Under the pieces are notes generated by a model that was given only the letters and a program-made list of their open reading frames with translations, searched no databases and was not told the origin of the DNA. Positions 1 to 5,406 of a stretch of DNA of 53,816 nt are shown one piece after another. Source of the stretch: a virus; the IMG/VR virus record IMGVR_UViG_3300007539_000025, positions 1 through 53,816 of that record; one strand, written 5' to 3'. A program made the translations under genes and the position numbers. Positions within the stretch are counted from its first letter, which is position 1; each line of letters begins with the position of its first letter.

Positions 1-25
1 CTCTATCCAGCTGAGCTACGGGTGC
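1..25 (-). tRNA. 5' part of a tRNA, cut by the window edge (Arg-like)
   Basis: Read on the minus strand this begins with acceptor strand GCACCCG, then TA, D-stem GCTC and a D-loop containing GG (AGCTGGATA), then GAG. This is a textbook tRNA 5' half. The anticodon and 3' half lie outside the window. The 5' sequence resembles bacterial tRNA-Arg, but the identity cannot be proved from 25 bases. It stands 13 bases beyond the stop of the next minus-strand gene, so it is probably part of the same transcript. Confidence 0.85.
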
Positions 26-38
26 AATGTGTATAGCA

Positions 39-287
39 CTAGTCTAATAGTGTCATATACGCTTTGGGGTTAGCTGATCTAAACCAGTCTAAACCTTTCT
101 GCATTAGATCCCATTGTTGAAATCTTTCTGCGCCGATAATTAAATCGTACATTGCTACCTCGTTGGGTGACAGTAGGGCCTTATCGCCTGTAAATCTATT
201 TTCTACAGTTTCCCACTCGGTGTACTTCATGCCATCATACCACTTTGGTAATGGCTTTTGTCCTGTATCACTTTTCTTTCCACTCAT
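39..287 (-). CDS. hypothetical protein (82 aa)
   Basis: Not recognised. An 82-residue soluble, Trp- and Tyr-containing protein with no signal peptide or membrane segment. A central stretch NEVAMYDLIIGAERFQQWDL looks helical. Its start lies inside the end of the upstream gene (about 20 bp overlap), which points to translational coupling in the minus-strand array of small genes. It could be a small host-takeover protein, but this is inferred only from position. Confidence 0.65.
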   Translation of the reverse strand: MSGKKSDTGQKPLPKWYDGMKYTEWETVENRFTGDKALLSPNEVAMYDLIIGAERFQQWDLMQKGLDWFRSANPKAYMTLLD

Positions 288-708
288 AACCTTCTTCGAT
301 TAATTCGTTTTCAACTTCTTCTTTTTTATCATTGTAATAAAGCTCATACACTTCTTCAATAACTTCTTGAAAATTATAATCATCAAAGTCAAGATCGAAA
401 TGTATTCTCTGACCATCTACCATGGCATCAGGCATTTTTTCCAACCAATCATTATCATAGTAGTATACATCGTCACCGATATAAGGGTTTTTATCATCAT
501 TAGTAGCAACCCATATTTCATAACCATCAGAAGTTGTTTCAGGGTAAAACATTATATCATAACTACCACTCCAGCTTGTATCAATATCAAATTCAAAGTG
601 TTCTTGAATAGCTCTGTACTGATCTTCAGTATCTAGCTCAGACATTTCTACAACACCATGCTCTGATAGTCTTTCGTGTATTAAATCAAATGTTAACTCT
701 TTACTCAT
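268..708 (-). CDS. acidic hypothetical protein (146 aa)
   Basis: Not recognised. The protein is strongly acidic and Tyr-rich; its second half carries runs such as FDLDFDDYNF and ends with a Glu/Lys-rich helix. An all-acidic surface could suit a DNA mimic or an inhibitor of a host nucleic-acid protein, but that is only a suggestion from composition. The start overlaps the stop of the upstream gene by 4 bp (ATGA-type). An opposite-strand reading of 89 codons exists here but looks like a shadow. Confidence 0.7.
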   Translation of the reverse strand: MSKELTFDLIHERLSEHGVVEMSELDTEDQYRAIQEHFEFDIDTSWSGSYDIMFYPETTSDGYEIWVATNDDKNPYIGDDVYYYDNDWLEKMPDAMVDGQRIHFDLDFDDYNFQEVIEEVYELYYNDKKEEVENELIEEGYEWKEK

Positions 709-944
709 GATCTTTCAATTATTTGGTTACCGAATATAAAGCTGTAAGAGCTTAGTTCTGAATTATTTAGGTTAGAGTATGTAATTATGTCGCTAACTTC
801 GCTGATAGTAAGGTCAGACCACAATGTTTTAGACATAAGAGTGTACTTTAATCTTTTAGCTGTGTCGTATTTTCTAGCACTTTCTTGCAATGCTTCTTTT
901 ACTTTTGGAACAAGTCCGTCATAAATGGTTTTAATTTTAGTCAT
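705..944 (-). CDS. hypothetical protein (79 aa)
   Basis: Not recognised. A 79-residue protein, basic at its N-terminus (MTKIKTIYDGLVPKVKEALQ) and predicted mainly helical. It is the first gene after the promoter-like motif at 963-994, with a leader of roughly 20 bases, and has an AAATAATATG start context without Shine-Dalgarno. It is coupled by overlap to the next gene downstream. Confidence 0.65.
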   Translation of the reverse strand: MTKIKTIYDGLVPKVKEALQESARKYDTAKRLKYTLMSKTLWSDLTISEVSDIITYSNLNNSELSSYSFIFGNQIIERS

Positions 945-962
945 ATTATTTTATTTAATTAT

Positions 963-994
963 ATTATCCAATAGTGTTCGTATTATGTATGTAA
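963..994 (-). promoter_or_regulatory. T7-like phage promoter motif, copy 1
   Basis: On the minus strand the site reads TTACA, 5 bases, AATACG, 9 bases (AACACTATT), GGATAAT. Six other copies with identical spacing occur in the window. TAATACGA...CACTAT..GG matches the bacteriophage T7 promoter core closely, with one base less between AATACG and the GG start. It sits just upstream of the 705-944 gene and overlaps the stop codon of the 983-1168 gene. Confidence 0.75.
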
Positions 995-1168
995 CAATTT
1001 CATTAGTGCGCTCTGCACGATGTGATTACAAGCTTCATTGTATTCATCACCTTCTAGTGTATCTACTATTGTACCGTCTACAGCCCAATCAATAGAATCT
1101 ACTATTATTTCACTTAAGTGACTCGCTACAGCTTCTGCAATTGAGTCAAGTTCTTTCATTTTACTCAT
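983..1168 (-). CDS. hypothetical protein (61 aa)
   Basis: Not recognised. A small acidic helical protein (MSKMKELDSIAEAVASHLSE) ending LMKLLHT. The last codons and stop lie inside the promoter motif at 963-994, so the same bases serve both. The start context is TTTAAATAATATG, A/T-rich without Shine-Dalgarno, as in its neighbours. Confidence 0.6.
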   Translation of the reverse strand: MSKMKELDSIAEAVASHLSEIIVDSIDWAVDGTIVDTLEGDEYNEACNHIVQSALMKLLHT

Positions 1169-1169
1169 A

Positions 1170-1310
1170 TTATTTAAATTTATTTGCTACTTCACGTATT
1201 TCTTCTTTATCTTCGCTGTCGAGCCCAGGTGTTTGCTGAGCGTACATGCGTAGTACATAGTGTACAAAAGTACAATCGTTTTCGCTTAGTTTAATTGTTT
1301 TAGTTGCCAT
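1170..1310 (-). CDS. hypothetical protein (46 aa), short gene
   Basis: A 46-residue frame starts MATKTIKLSENDCTF and ends VANKFK. It fills the gap between its neighbours exactly: the start overlaps the end of the upstream gene (stop at 1300) and its stop falls 1-2 bases from the start of the next gene. The length, the MATKT start and the tight packing support a real gene. Function unknown. Confidence 0.6.
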   Translation of the reverse strand: MATKTIKLSENDCTFVHYVLRMYAQQTPGLDSEDKEEIREVANKFK

Positions 1311-1596
1311 ACTCTATATTTTTTTCACTTGTTACCATCCACTCACAGTCACTTACCTTGTGACCTGCACCGTATAAAAACGATTCACAAGATTCTGTGT
1401 CAGGATTCCATTTATTTTCATCAGTACATAATACGCTAATGTCATATCTATATACTTTACCGTCTGTAAAATCTAGCAAGAATATGTATTTAGCTCTTTC
1501 ATCTGCAAACATAATTTCTTTATTATATTGCTCTGCATTTTCTCTGAGCTTTCTTTCTTCTTCCATTTCGTGCCATGCTGTTATAGTATCACTCAT
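1300..1596 (-). CDS. hypothetical protein (98 aa)
   Basis: Not recognised. The N-terminal third (residues 1-35) is a charged helix (EMEEERKLRENAEQYNKE). The rest looks like a small beta domain (FLLDFTDGKVYRYDI) with three Cys near the C-terminus. The start overlaps the end of the upstream gene by 4 bp. No membrane segment. Confidence 0.65.
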   Translation of the reverse strand: MSDTITAWHEMEEERKLRENAEQYNKEIMFADERAKYIFLLDFTDGKVYRYDISVLCTDENKWNPDTESCESFLYGAGHKVSDCEWMVTSEKNIEYGN

Positions 1597-1844
1597 GATT
1601 TTGCTATTTGTTTTAGTTGATTTACTGTATATTGTTTACCTGTTTCTTGCCACATACGGTTGTGAGTGAACTTACGAGCTTTGCTGTACGTCTTCTTGCC
1701 GTCAACTTTGTACCTCATATACTCTTTATCGGTAAGTCCACTACATCTACCGTCATGGACGTGCTTGCGTCTATGCTCCGCTGCACGTAATTTCTTTTGC
1801 TCTTCAACATAGTTGAGCAGATCTCTCATGTTATTAACTACCAT
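1593..1844 (-). CDS. basic hypothetical protein (83 aa)
   Basis: Not recognised. A strongly basic protein rich in Lys, Arg and His (EHRRKHVHDGRC, KKTYSKARKF), which suggests nucleic-acid binding, although no known fold is evident. It overlaps both neighbours by a few bases, so it is probably translated as part of a coupled set. Confidence 0.6.
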   Translation of the reverse strand: MVVNNMRDLLNYVEEQKKLRAAEHRRKHVHDGRCSGLTDKEYMRYKVDGKKTYSKARKFTHNRMWQETGKQYTVNQLKQIAKS

Positions 1845-2038
1845 GGTAACTCTGATTTTTCAATATAAGTTAGACCTTTGTAGTTAAACCACTCGTATTT
1901 GCCGAGTTTACCTTCGTCATCTTTATATTTAACTCCGAATGACGGCGGTAGATCGCCGATTGTATAGCCTTTATACTCAACGCCGTTAAGCTTAGCTAAA
2001 TGAGTGTCATACTTTTTGTAGAATTTAATTGATTGCAT
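1838..2038 (-). CDS. hypothetical protein (66 aa)
   Basis: Not recognised. A 66-residue basic/aromatic protein (YKGYTIGDLPPSFGVKYKDD), probably a small beta fold. It is the first gene downstream of the promoter motif at 2067-2098 and has an AATTTACTATG start context. Confidence 0.6.
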   Translation of the reverse strand: MQSIKFYKKYDTHLAKLNGVEYKGYTIGDLPPSFGVKYKDDEGKLGKYEWFNYKGLTYIEKSELPW

Positions 2039-2066
2039 AGTAAATTATTTAATGTTATTTGATTAT

Positions 2067-2098
2067 ATTATCCAAGAGCTTACGTATTTTGTTTGTAA
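2067..2098 (-). promoter_or_regulatory. T7-like phage promoter motif, copy 2
   Basis: Minus-strand TTACA, 5 bases, AATACG, 9 bases (TAAGCTCTT), GGATAAT, with the same spacing as the other copies. It lies in front of the 1838-2038 gene. Its upstream half encodes the last residues (YKQNT) and stop of the 2080-2460 gene. Confidence 0.75.
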
Positions 2099-2460
2099 TT
2101 TTTTAAGTAGTACTCAACAATAAAAGCTAATCTAGTCATTTCATTGTATATTAGAGCTCTTGCCCATGCAGTACCTTTTCTTACGTAAGTTTTACCATCT
2201 TCACCAAGCCACATCCATCTGTCTTCTCTTTGATACTTAGGATTTAGTTGATAAATTCTGTCACTACTATCACATCTTCTAACGTAACCGCTAGAGTAAG
2301 AACCCATAAGCTCACCTGTTGGACATAAGAATATTCTTGTACCATTTCTAGCTTGTCTTTGTGTAGTAACTTCTTTAATTCCATGCTCAATGAGCATTCT
2401 TCTTGCGAACGAGTCGCATAGCATTTGGCGTTCTTGTTGCCAAGTGTAAGTGTTTTTCAT
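2080..2460 (-). CDS. hypothetical protein (126 aa)
   Basis: Not recognised. The start at 2460 (MKNTYTWQQER) is preferred over an in-frame upstream ATG at 2541. The longer form would run deep into the upstream gene, and 2460 has the AAATACTATG context typical of this block. The protein is basic and aromatic, with a Trp-rich middle (DRWMWLGEDGKTYVRKG) and a helical C-terminus that runs into promoter copy 2. Confidence 0.65.
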   Translation of the reverse strand: MKNTYTWQQERQMLCDSFARRMLIEHGIKEVTTQRQARNGTRIFLCPTGELMGSYSSGYVRRCDSSDRIYQLNPKYQREDRWMWLGEDGKTYVRKGTAWARALIYNEMTRLAFIVEYYLKNYKQNT

Positions 2461-2470
2461 AGTATTTAAT

Positions 2471-2776
2471 TTAGTCGCCTTTCCAGTTATAAGGTGGAGT
2501 TGCGGCGGGTTGGTCATAAAATTTTGCACAAGCGGCATCACTTAGTTTCTGCATTTCGATATAGTGATCTTTATTATCTATTCTATCATCGATTCTTTCT
2601 AGCATATCTTCTTTAGTTGTAGTTGAGAAGCTAGCTAAGTTAACGCCTTCAAGTAGTTTTTCATCTTTACAAGTATAACCACTTGCAGGTTTACCATTCC
2701 AGGTAGTCCATTCTGAGTACGTATACTCTACACCTCGGTAGTTTAGTACGTCTTTGATATTTTCATTTGTAAGCAT
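2471..2776 (-). CDS. hypothetical protein (101 aa)
   Basis: Not recognised. Residues 10-40 look like a small beta domain (YRGVEYTYSEWTTWNGKPAS) and residues 55-90 like an acidic helix. Short gaps on both sides (10 bp each) and the AATAACTATG start fit the rest of the block. Confidence 0.65.
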   Translation of the reverse strand: MLTNENIKDVLNYRGVEYTYSEWTTWNGKPASGYTCKDEKLLEGVNLASFSTTTKEDMLERIDDRIDNKDHYIEMQKLSDAACAKFYDQPAATPPYNWKGD

Positions 2777-2786
2777 AGTTATTAAT

Positions 2787-3002
2787 TTATCTTAGACAAG
2801 TTCCGTAGCCGCGACGCCTTGATGACTTTCTGATTGCTTCAGCTTGCGATTTAGACATAATTTGGATAGAGTTGCCCGTTTTATGATTAGTAATCGGAGC
2901 GCAACCATAAGCTTCAGTAGTTGAACAGCTGACACAAGTACGATAGTTTAACTTGATTCGTACAGGGTGGATAGCGTTACCGCAGCTACATATACTTGCC
3001 AT
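2787..3002 (-). CDS. small Cys-rich zinc-ribbon-like protein (71 aa)
   Basis: The N-terminus has a CSCG pair and then a CVSC pair about 16 residues later, as in compact zinc ribbons such as the TraR/DksA type. The C-terminus is basic (RKSSRRRGYG). A zinc-stabilised nucleic-acid or RNA-polymerase-binding protein is possible, but no family was matched with certainty. It is the first gene downstream of promoter copy 3. Confidence 0.65.
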   Translation of the reverse strand: MASICSCGNAIHPVRIKLNYRTCVSCSTTEAYGCAPITNHKTGNSIQIMSKSQAEAIRKSSRRRGYGTCLR

Positions 3003-3028
3003 AATTATTTTATTTTAGTTACATTATT

Positions 3029-3060
3029 ATTATCCAACAGTGTTCGTATTTTGTTTGTAA
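3029..3060 (-). promoter_or_regulatory. T7-like phage promoter motif, copy 3
   Basis: Minus-strand TTACA, AACAA, AATACG, AACACTGTT, GGATAAT. It lies 27-58 bases upstream of the 2787-3002 start. The whole motif is also the last ten or so codons (YKQNTNTVG) and stop of the 3030-3164 gene: the stop TAA is inside GGATAAT. Confidence 0.78.
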
Positions 3061-3164
3061 TAAACTCTGTTGTAGCGATCATACCACTCATCTTCAATCA
3101 TCATTATTTGTTGACGAGTTAGCTTGATTATCTTATTATGAGAGTGTTTTCTAGTGCGAGCCAT
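3030..3164 (-). CDS. hypothetical protein (44 aa), short gene
   Basis: A 44-residue frame begins MARTRKHSHNKIIKLTRQQ and ends in the promoter motif. The N-terminus is very basic and is followed by an acidic patch (IEDEWYDRYN). It overlaps the end of the 3151-3285 gene by 14 bp in another frame. Likely real because the chain of overlapping small genes is continuous. Function unknown. Confidence 0.55.
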   Translation of the reverse strand: MARTRKHSHNKIIKLTRQQIMMIEDEWYDRYNRVYYKQNTNTVG

Positions 3165-3285
3165 AGTGATATTCAGTATATTCTTCAACAGTGACCCACT
3201 TGTCGATCTCGTTAGCGTATATCATTCCGTCGATGACATGCTCGTCTTCAAAAGACCATAGTTGATTGTGGTTAAACTTTCTCAT
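3151..3285 (-). CDS. hypothetical protein (44 aa), short gene
   Basis: A 44-residue acidic, aromatic frame (MRKFNHNQLWSFEDEHVIDG). Its ends overlap both neighbours by 14 bp, which is the pattern of translational coupling seen throughout this arm. No domain recognised. Confidence 0.55.
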   Translation of the reverse strand: MRKFNHNQLWSFEDEHVIDGMIYANEIDKWVTVEEYTEYHYGSH

Positions 3286-3412
3286 TTGTTTCTTTGTAAA
3301 AGGTTATTCTTTCTTCAACATCTTGTCTAGTTATCTCGCCTTTCATTTGTTTTAAGACGTCACTAGTCATATCTATTTGTTTACCGTTAGGACAAGTTAG
3401 TATAAATTGCAT
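3272..3412 (-). CDS. hypothetical protein (46 aa), short gene
   Basis: A 46-residue frame (MQFILTCPNGKQIDMTSDVL) preceded by TATTAACTATG. The first part looks like a short beta hairpin and the second like a charged helix. It lies directly downstream of the tRNA-like element at 3434-3512, so that RNA is probably processed from, or lies within, the same transcript. Confidence 0.55.
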   Translation of the reverse strand: MQFILTCPNGKQIDMTSDVLKQMKGEITRQDVEERITFYKETNEKV

Positions 3413-3433
3413 AGTTAATAGTTTTATAGTTAG

Positions 3434-3512
3434 AAGTCATTGCAAGAATCGAACTTGCACAAGTGATAGAGTTGGTATTCGTCCATCGTTGTCACTTGCA
3501 ACCGTTATGACT
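3434..3512 (-). ncRNA. tRNA-like RNA, degenerate or non-canonical
   Basis: Read on the minus strand, AGTCAT at the 5' end pairs with ATGACT at the 3' end. Just before the 3' strand is a perfect T-arm: GCAAG, loop TTCGATT, CTTGC. The 79-nt length suits a tRNA. Two mutually exclusive interiors are possible. One is a weak cloverleaf (GTTG/CAAC D-stem, GATGG/CCAAC anticodon stem with one mismatch, loop ACGAATA centred on GAA). The other is a perfect 7-bp CAAGTGA/TCACTTG stem and no D-arm. U8, U33 and the D-loop GG are missing, and CCA is not encoded. It may be a decayed tRNA or a tRNA mimic. Confidence 0.45.
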
Positions 3513-3522
3513 AGTTGTATTT

Positions 3523-3696
3523 TTAAATTGTTACACCATTGAAGATTACTTGATAAGTCATGAAGATAATACCTGTTATAGCTAGAGGAGCTAAGAAACC
3601 GAAAGCAAATACTTCAGCGATTACTTCAAAGATTGGTTTAGATTTTACATAGTTTTGCACTGCAGGAATAAATCCTCTGAATTTAAATTTAGACAT
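3523..3696 (-). CDS. small membrane protein (57 aa)
   Basis: A 57-residue frame with a basic N-terminus (MSKFKFRGFIPAVQNYVKSK) followed by one long hydrophobic segment at about residues 27-52. Probably a single-span inner-membrane protein with the basic end inside. It is the first gene after promoter copy 4 and has a CAAATAACTATG start. Such early membrane peptides often act on host envelope or exclusion functions, but nothing here identifies a target. Confidence 0.6.
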   Translation of the reverse strand: MSKFKFRGFIPAVQNYVKSKPIFEVIAEVFAFGFLAPLAITGIIFMTYQVIFNGVTI

Positions 3697-3723
3697 AGTT
3701 ATTTGATTTTATTAGTTATTATT

Positions 3724-3755
3724 ATTATCCATCTACTTACGTATTATATTTGTAT
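3724..3755 (-). promoter_or_regulatory. T7-like phage promoter motif, copy 4
   Basis: Minus-strand ATACA (one change from TTACA), 5 bases, AATACG, 9 bases (TAAGTAGAT), GGATAAT. It stands just downstream of the 3755-3874 stop and 28 bases before the start of the 3523-3696 gene. Confidence 0.7.
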
Positions 3756-3874
3756 TAGTAGAAGTCGTAGTATATATTTAGAACTTCATTTCTTTGTTCT
3801 TTAGTTAGTAAGTTCCAGTGCTTTCCGAACTTGCGAAAGCTAATTTTTAGTAAATATGTATTCATGTGAGCCAT
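3755..3874 (-). CDS. hypothetical protein (39 aa), short gene
   Basis: A 39-residue frame (MAHMNTYLLKISFRKFGKHW) ending IYYDFY. Basic and aromatic. The start context ATATAACTATG matches its neighbours, and the stop abuts promoter copy 4. Could be a chance frame, but size and spacing match the rest of the array. Confidence 0.5.
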   Translation of the reverse strand: MAHMNTYLLKISFRKFGKHWNLLTKEQRNEVLNIYYDFY

Positions 3875-3911
3875 AGTTATATATTTTAATTGATTAGACA
3901 AAAGTTTTAAT

Positions 3912-3969
3912 AGTTGTCACGAGTGGAATCGAACCACTATTAACCATTGTGACAGGTTTCTGTTCAACT
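3912..3969 (-). ncRNA. tRNA-like minihelix (acceptor plus T-arm)
   Basis: On the minus strand TGTCAC pairs with GTGACA. The space between holds only a 9-10 nt linker and a perfect T-arm: AGTGG, loop TTCGATT, CCACT. There is no room for D and anticodon arms inside this acceptor stem. An outer AGTTG/CAACT pair extends the hairpin. The layout (acceptor strands meeting a consensus T-loop) parallels the element at 3434-3512. It could be a tRNA remnant, a processing signal or a tRNA-mimic RNA. Confidence 0.4.
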
Positions 3970-4023
3970 GTATTTATACTCGAGAGAACACATTTCAACG
4001 CCGAGTGAAACAAAGAGTAGTTA

Positions 4024-4254
4024 TTAGACTACTTCTTTGTCTCTTAGTACAACTGGAACACTTGTTGAAGAAGTATAGCTTTTGTACTTTTGAAAGCAAG
4101 GCATAGACTCTAGTTTATCTTTCATGATTTCATATACTTTATCATGATTGTAAGTGAATGTTTTGCCTGACTTGAATTCTACATTGATAGTAGAGTTTTG
4201 ACCGATTAAAGATTTTCTGATAACAAATCTTTTTGAAGTAATTGAATTTGACAT
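4024..4254 (-). CDS. hypothetical protein (76 aa)
   Basis: Not recognised. A small basic protein with a beta-rich first half (VEFKSGKTFTYNHDKVYEIM) and a Ser/Thr-rich tail. First gene transcribed leftward from the control region, downstream of promoter copies 5 and 6, with a TAATAACTATG start. Position suggests an early product. Confidence 0.65.
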   Translation of the reverse strand: MSNSITSKRFVIRKSLIGQNSTINVEFKSGKTFTYNHDKVYEIMKDKLESMPCFQKYKSYTSSTSVPVVLRDKEVV

Positions 4255-4287
4255 AGTTATTATATTTAAGTTATTATTTACATTTAT

Positions 4288-4319
4288 ATTATCCGTTTGC
4301 TGTCGTATTAGCTTTGTAA
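4288..4319 (-). promoter_or_regulatory. T7-like phage promoter motif, copy 5
   Basis: Minus-strand TTACA, AAGCT, AATACG, ACAGCAAAC, GGATAAT, 34 bases upstream of the 4024-4254 start. TAATACGAC is identical to the first nine bases of the T7 class III promoter core. Confidence 0.78.
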
Positions 4320-4426
4320 TAAAAGTTAGTGTTTTGTTTACTTGTTATTATTTGTTAAGTATTGTTCCGCACTTTCTCTCAATATCTAATTTACTTTTAG
4401 TTTTATTAGTTATTACTTACAATATA

Positions 4427-4458
4427 ATTATCCATGTGTAGTCGTATTAAGTCTGTAA
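4427..4458 (-). promoter_or_regulatory. T7-like phage promoter motif, copy 6
   Basis: Minus-strand TTACA, GACTT, AATACG, ACTACACAT, GGATAAT. The core TAATACGACT-ACAC-ATGG is the closest in the window to the T7 promoter. It drives leftward transcription into a 170-nt leader before the first small gene, so it either doubles copy 5 or makes a leader RNA. Confidence 0.8.
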
Positions 4459-4513
4459 AATAAATGTGAAATAAAATAATAAAATAAAAATATAGTAAAT
4501 AAAAATATATAGG

Positions 4514-4545
4514 TTACATGGGAAATACGAGGCGAAGCGGATAAT
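4514..4545 (+). promoter_or_regulatory. T7-like phage promoter motif, copy 7 (rightward)
   Basis: Plus-strand TTACA, TGGGA, AATACG, AGGCGAAGC, GGATAAT, with spacing identical to the six minus-strand copies. It is the only rightward copy found and stands at the head of the plus-strand genes, about 190 bases before the first start codon. It probably serves the chaperonin and virion block. The transcript would begin in the GG of GGATAAT. Confidence 0.78.
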
Positions 4546-4648
4546 GCAGGTGGGGCCCGCTTAAGCAAATGCGTTTTCGTTTTAGTGCAGGTGCGGTAAG
4601 GGGAGGGGGCAACACTATACCTCTAAATATCTAACAAATTTAAAAATA

Positions 4649-4691
4649 TGACAGTAGCCTATAAAGTTATATAAGTAACTACCTATTGTCA
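4649..4691 (+). promoter_or_regulatory. hairpin in the rightward leader
   Basis: TGACAGTAG pairs with CTATTGTCA (9 pairs, one G-U), and inside it AGTTA pairs with TAACT around the loop TATAAG. It lies in the transcript made from promoter copy 7, 38 bases before the first start codon. It is AT-rich and has no U-run, so a processing, stability or operator role is more likely than termination. Confidence 0.5.
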
Positions 4692-4729
4692 CACTTTAAA
4701 ATTTAAATAAACCATGTAATTATTCTGGT

Positions 4730-4948
4730 ATGGCAATAGCGAACTCACAAGGATTATCAAGAACAGCACTAGCAGCAAAGCGAGCTAGAGACTTAGCAGC
4801 AGCTAAAACACCTAAGCGTAGAGCTAGGAAAGCTGAAAATCAACGCATCGGACAAAGATCTGATAGCGATCTGCATCATGATGGTAGCGCTGTTAGAAGA
4901 GTATCTATAGCCTATAATAGAGCTACTCACACAAGAGGAGAAGTATGA
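4730..4948 (+). CDS. small basic protein (72 aa)
   Basis: Not recognised by family. Very basic and Ala-rich (residues 12-36: AALAAKRARDLAAAKTPKRR), with a helix that would be positively charged on one face, suggesting DNA or RNA binding or a minor virion protein. First gene of the rightward block. It ends with ATGA overlap with the next gene. Confidence 0.65.
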   Translation: MAIANSQGLSRTALAAKRARDLAAAKTPKRRARKAENQRIGQRSDSDLHHDGSAVRRVSIAYNRATHTRGEV

Positions 4949-5052
4949 TTTACGACCTATTATTAATGTTCGGCACGGTAGCAGCTAGTTTTTTATTCCA
5001 TGTTGTAGTGTACGAATCAACCTTTGATAAACCAAATAAAAAGCGTAAATAA
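4945..5052 (+). CDS. small membrane protein (35 aa), short gene
   Basis: A 35-residue frame starts MIYDLLLMFGTVAASFLFHV, one hydrophobic span, and ends in a basic tail (PNKKRK). It overlaps the upstream stop by 4 bp. It is unusual here in having a clear Shine-Dalgarno (AGAGGAG) 5 bases before the ATG, which supports translation. Function unknown. Confidence 0.6.
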   Translation: MIYDLLLMFGTVAASFLFHVVVYESTFDKPNKKRK

Positions 5053-5096
5053 GATCCGCTTAACCAAGTATCTTAAAAACCTTAAACCTTAATAAA

Positions 5097-5387
5097 ATGA
5101 CTTATTTTTATTACAAAACAAATACCTGGAACAACTCCAATACGGGTATTACCGAGGAAACCATTAACTATTGGAAACACCTTGTAGACAAAAAGAATTG
5201 GAGAATTACACAATTACCTAACGGTTTCTACCAGACAGAAGTAAAAGATCAAGATGATCAATGGTCTGATGTAACTAGACGAGAAACTATTGATGGCGCT
5301 GAAGCAGCAATTGATGGTAGCATCGAACATTACAATAAGAAGCTAGACTTTGTAAAAGGTCCTAAGGTAGTTAAAACATTTGAATAG
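5097..5387 (+). CDS. hypothetical protein (96 aa)
   Basis: Not recognised. A 96-residue acidic protein with many Asn, Asp and Trp residues in its first two thirds (WKHLVDKKNWRITQLPNGFY), probably a compact alpha/beta fold. It sits 19 bp ahead of groEL and is likely co-transcribed with it. No signal peptide or membrane segment. Confidence 0.65.
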   Translation: MTYFYYKTNTWNNSNTGITEETINYWKHLVDKKNWRITQLPNGFYQTEVKDQDDQWSDVTRRETIDGAEAAIDGSIEHYNKKLDFVKGPKVVKTFE

Positions 5388-5406
5388 GAAATAAAAATTT
5401 AATTTA

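Larger units (their letters stand above)
4320..4729. other. non-coding divergent control region
   Basis: No convincing gene of any length on either strand. The region holds promoter copy 6 (minus) and copy 7 (plus) about 55 bp apart, pointing away from each other. A GC-rich patch with G-runs at about 4539-4610 contrasts with very AT-rich flanks, and a long hairpin lies at 4649-4691. The leftward leader between copies 6 and 5 (about 4320-4426) has no ATG. An origin of replication or a leader RNA is possible; nothing seen proves either. Confidence 0.6.

Noticed and set aside
367-636. An 89-codon plus-strand frame opposite the acidic 146-aa gene
   Set aside because: It is the mirror of a Glu/Asp/Tyr-rich gene, giving an Ile/Val-rich translation, and it opposes the direction of the whole arm.
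4320-4426. A short leader peptide between promoter copies 6 and 5
   Set aside because: There is no ATG on the minus strand here, and the only open stretch lacks a usable start codon and start context.
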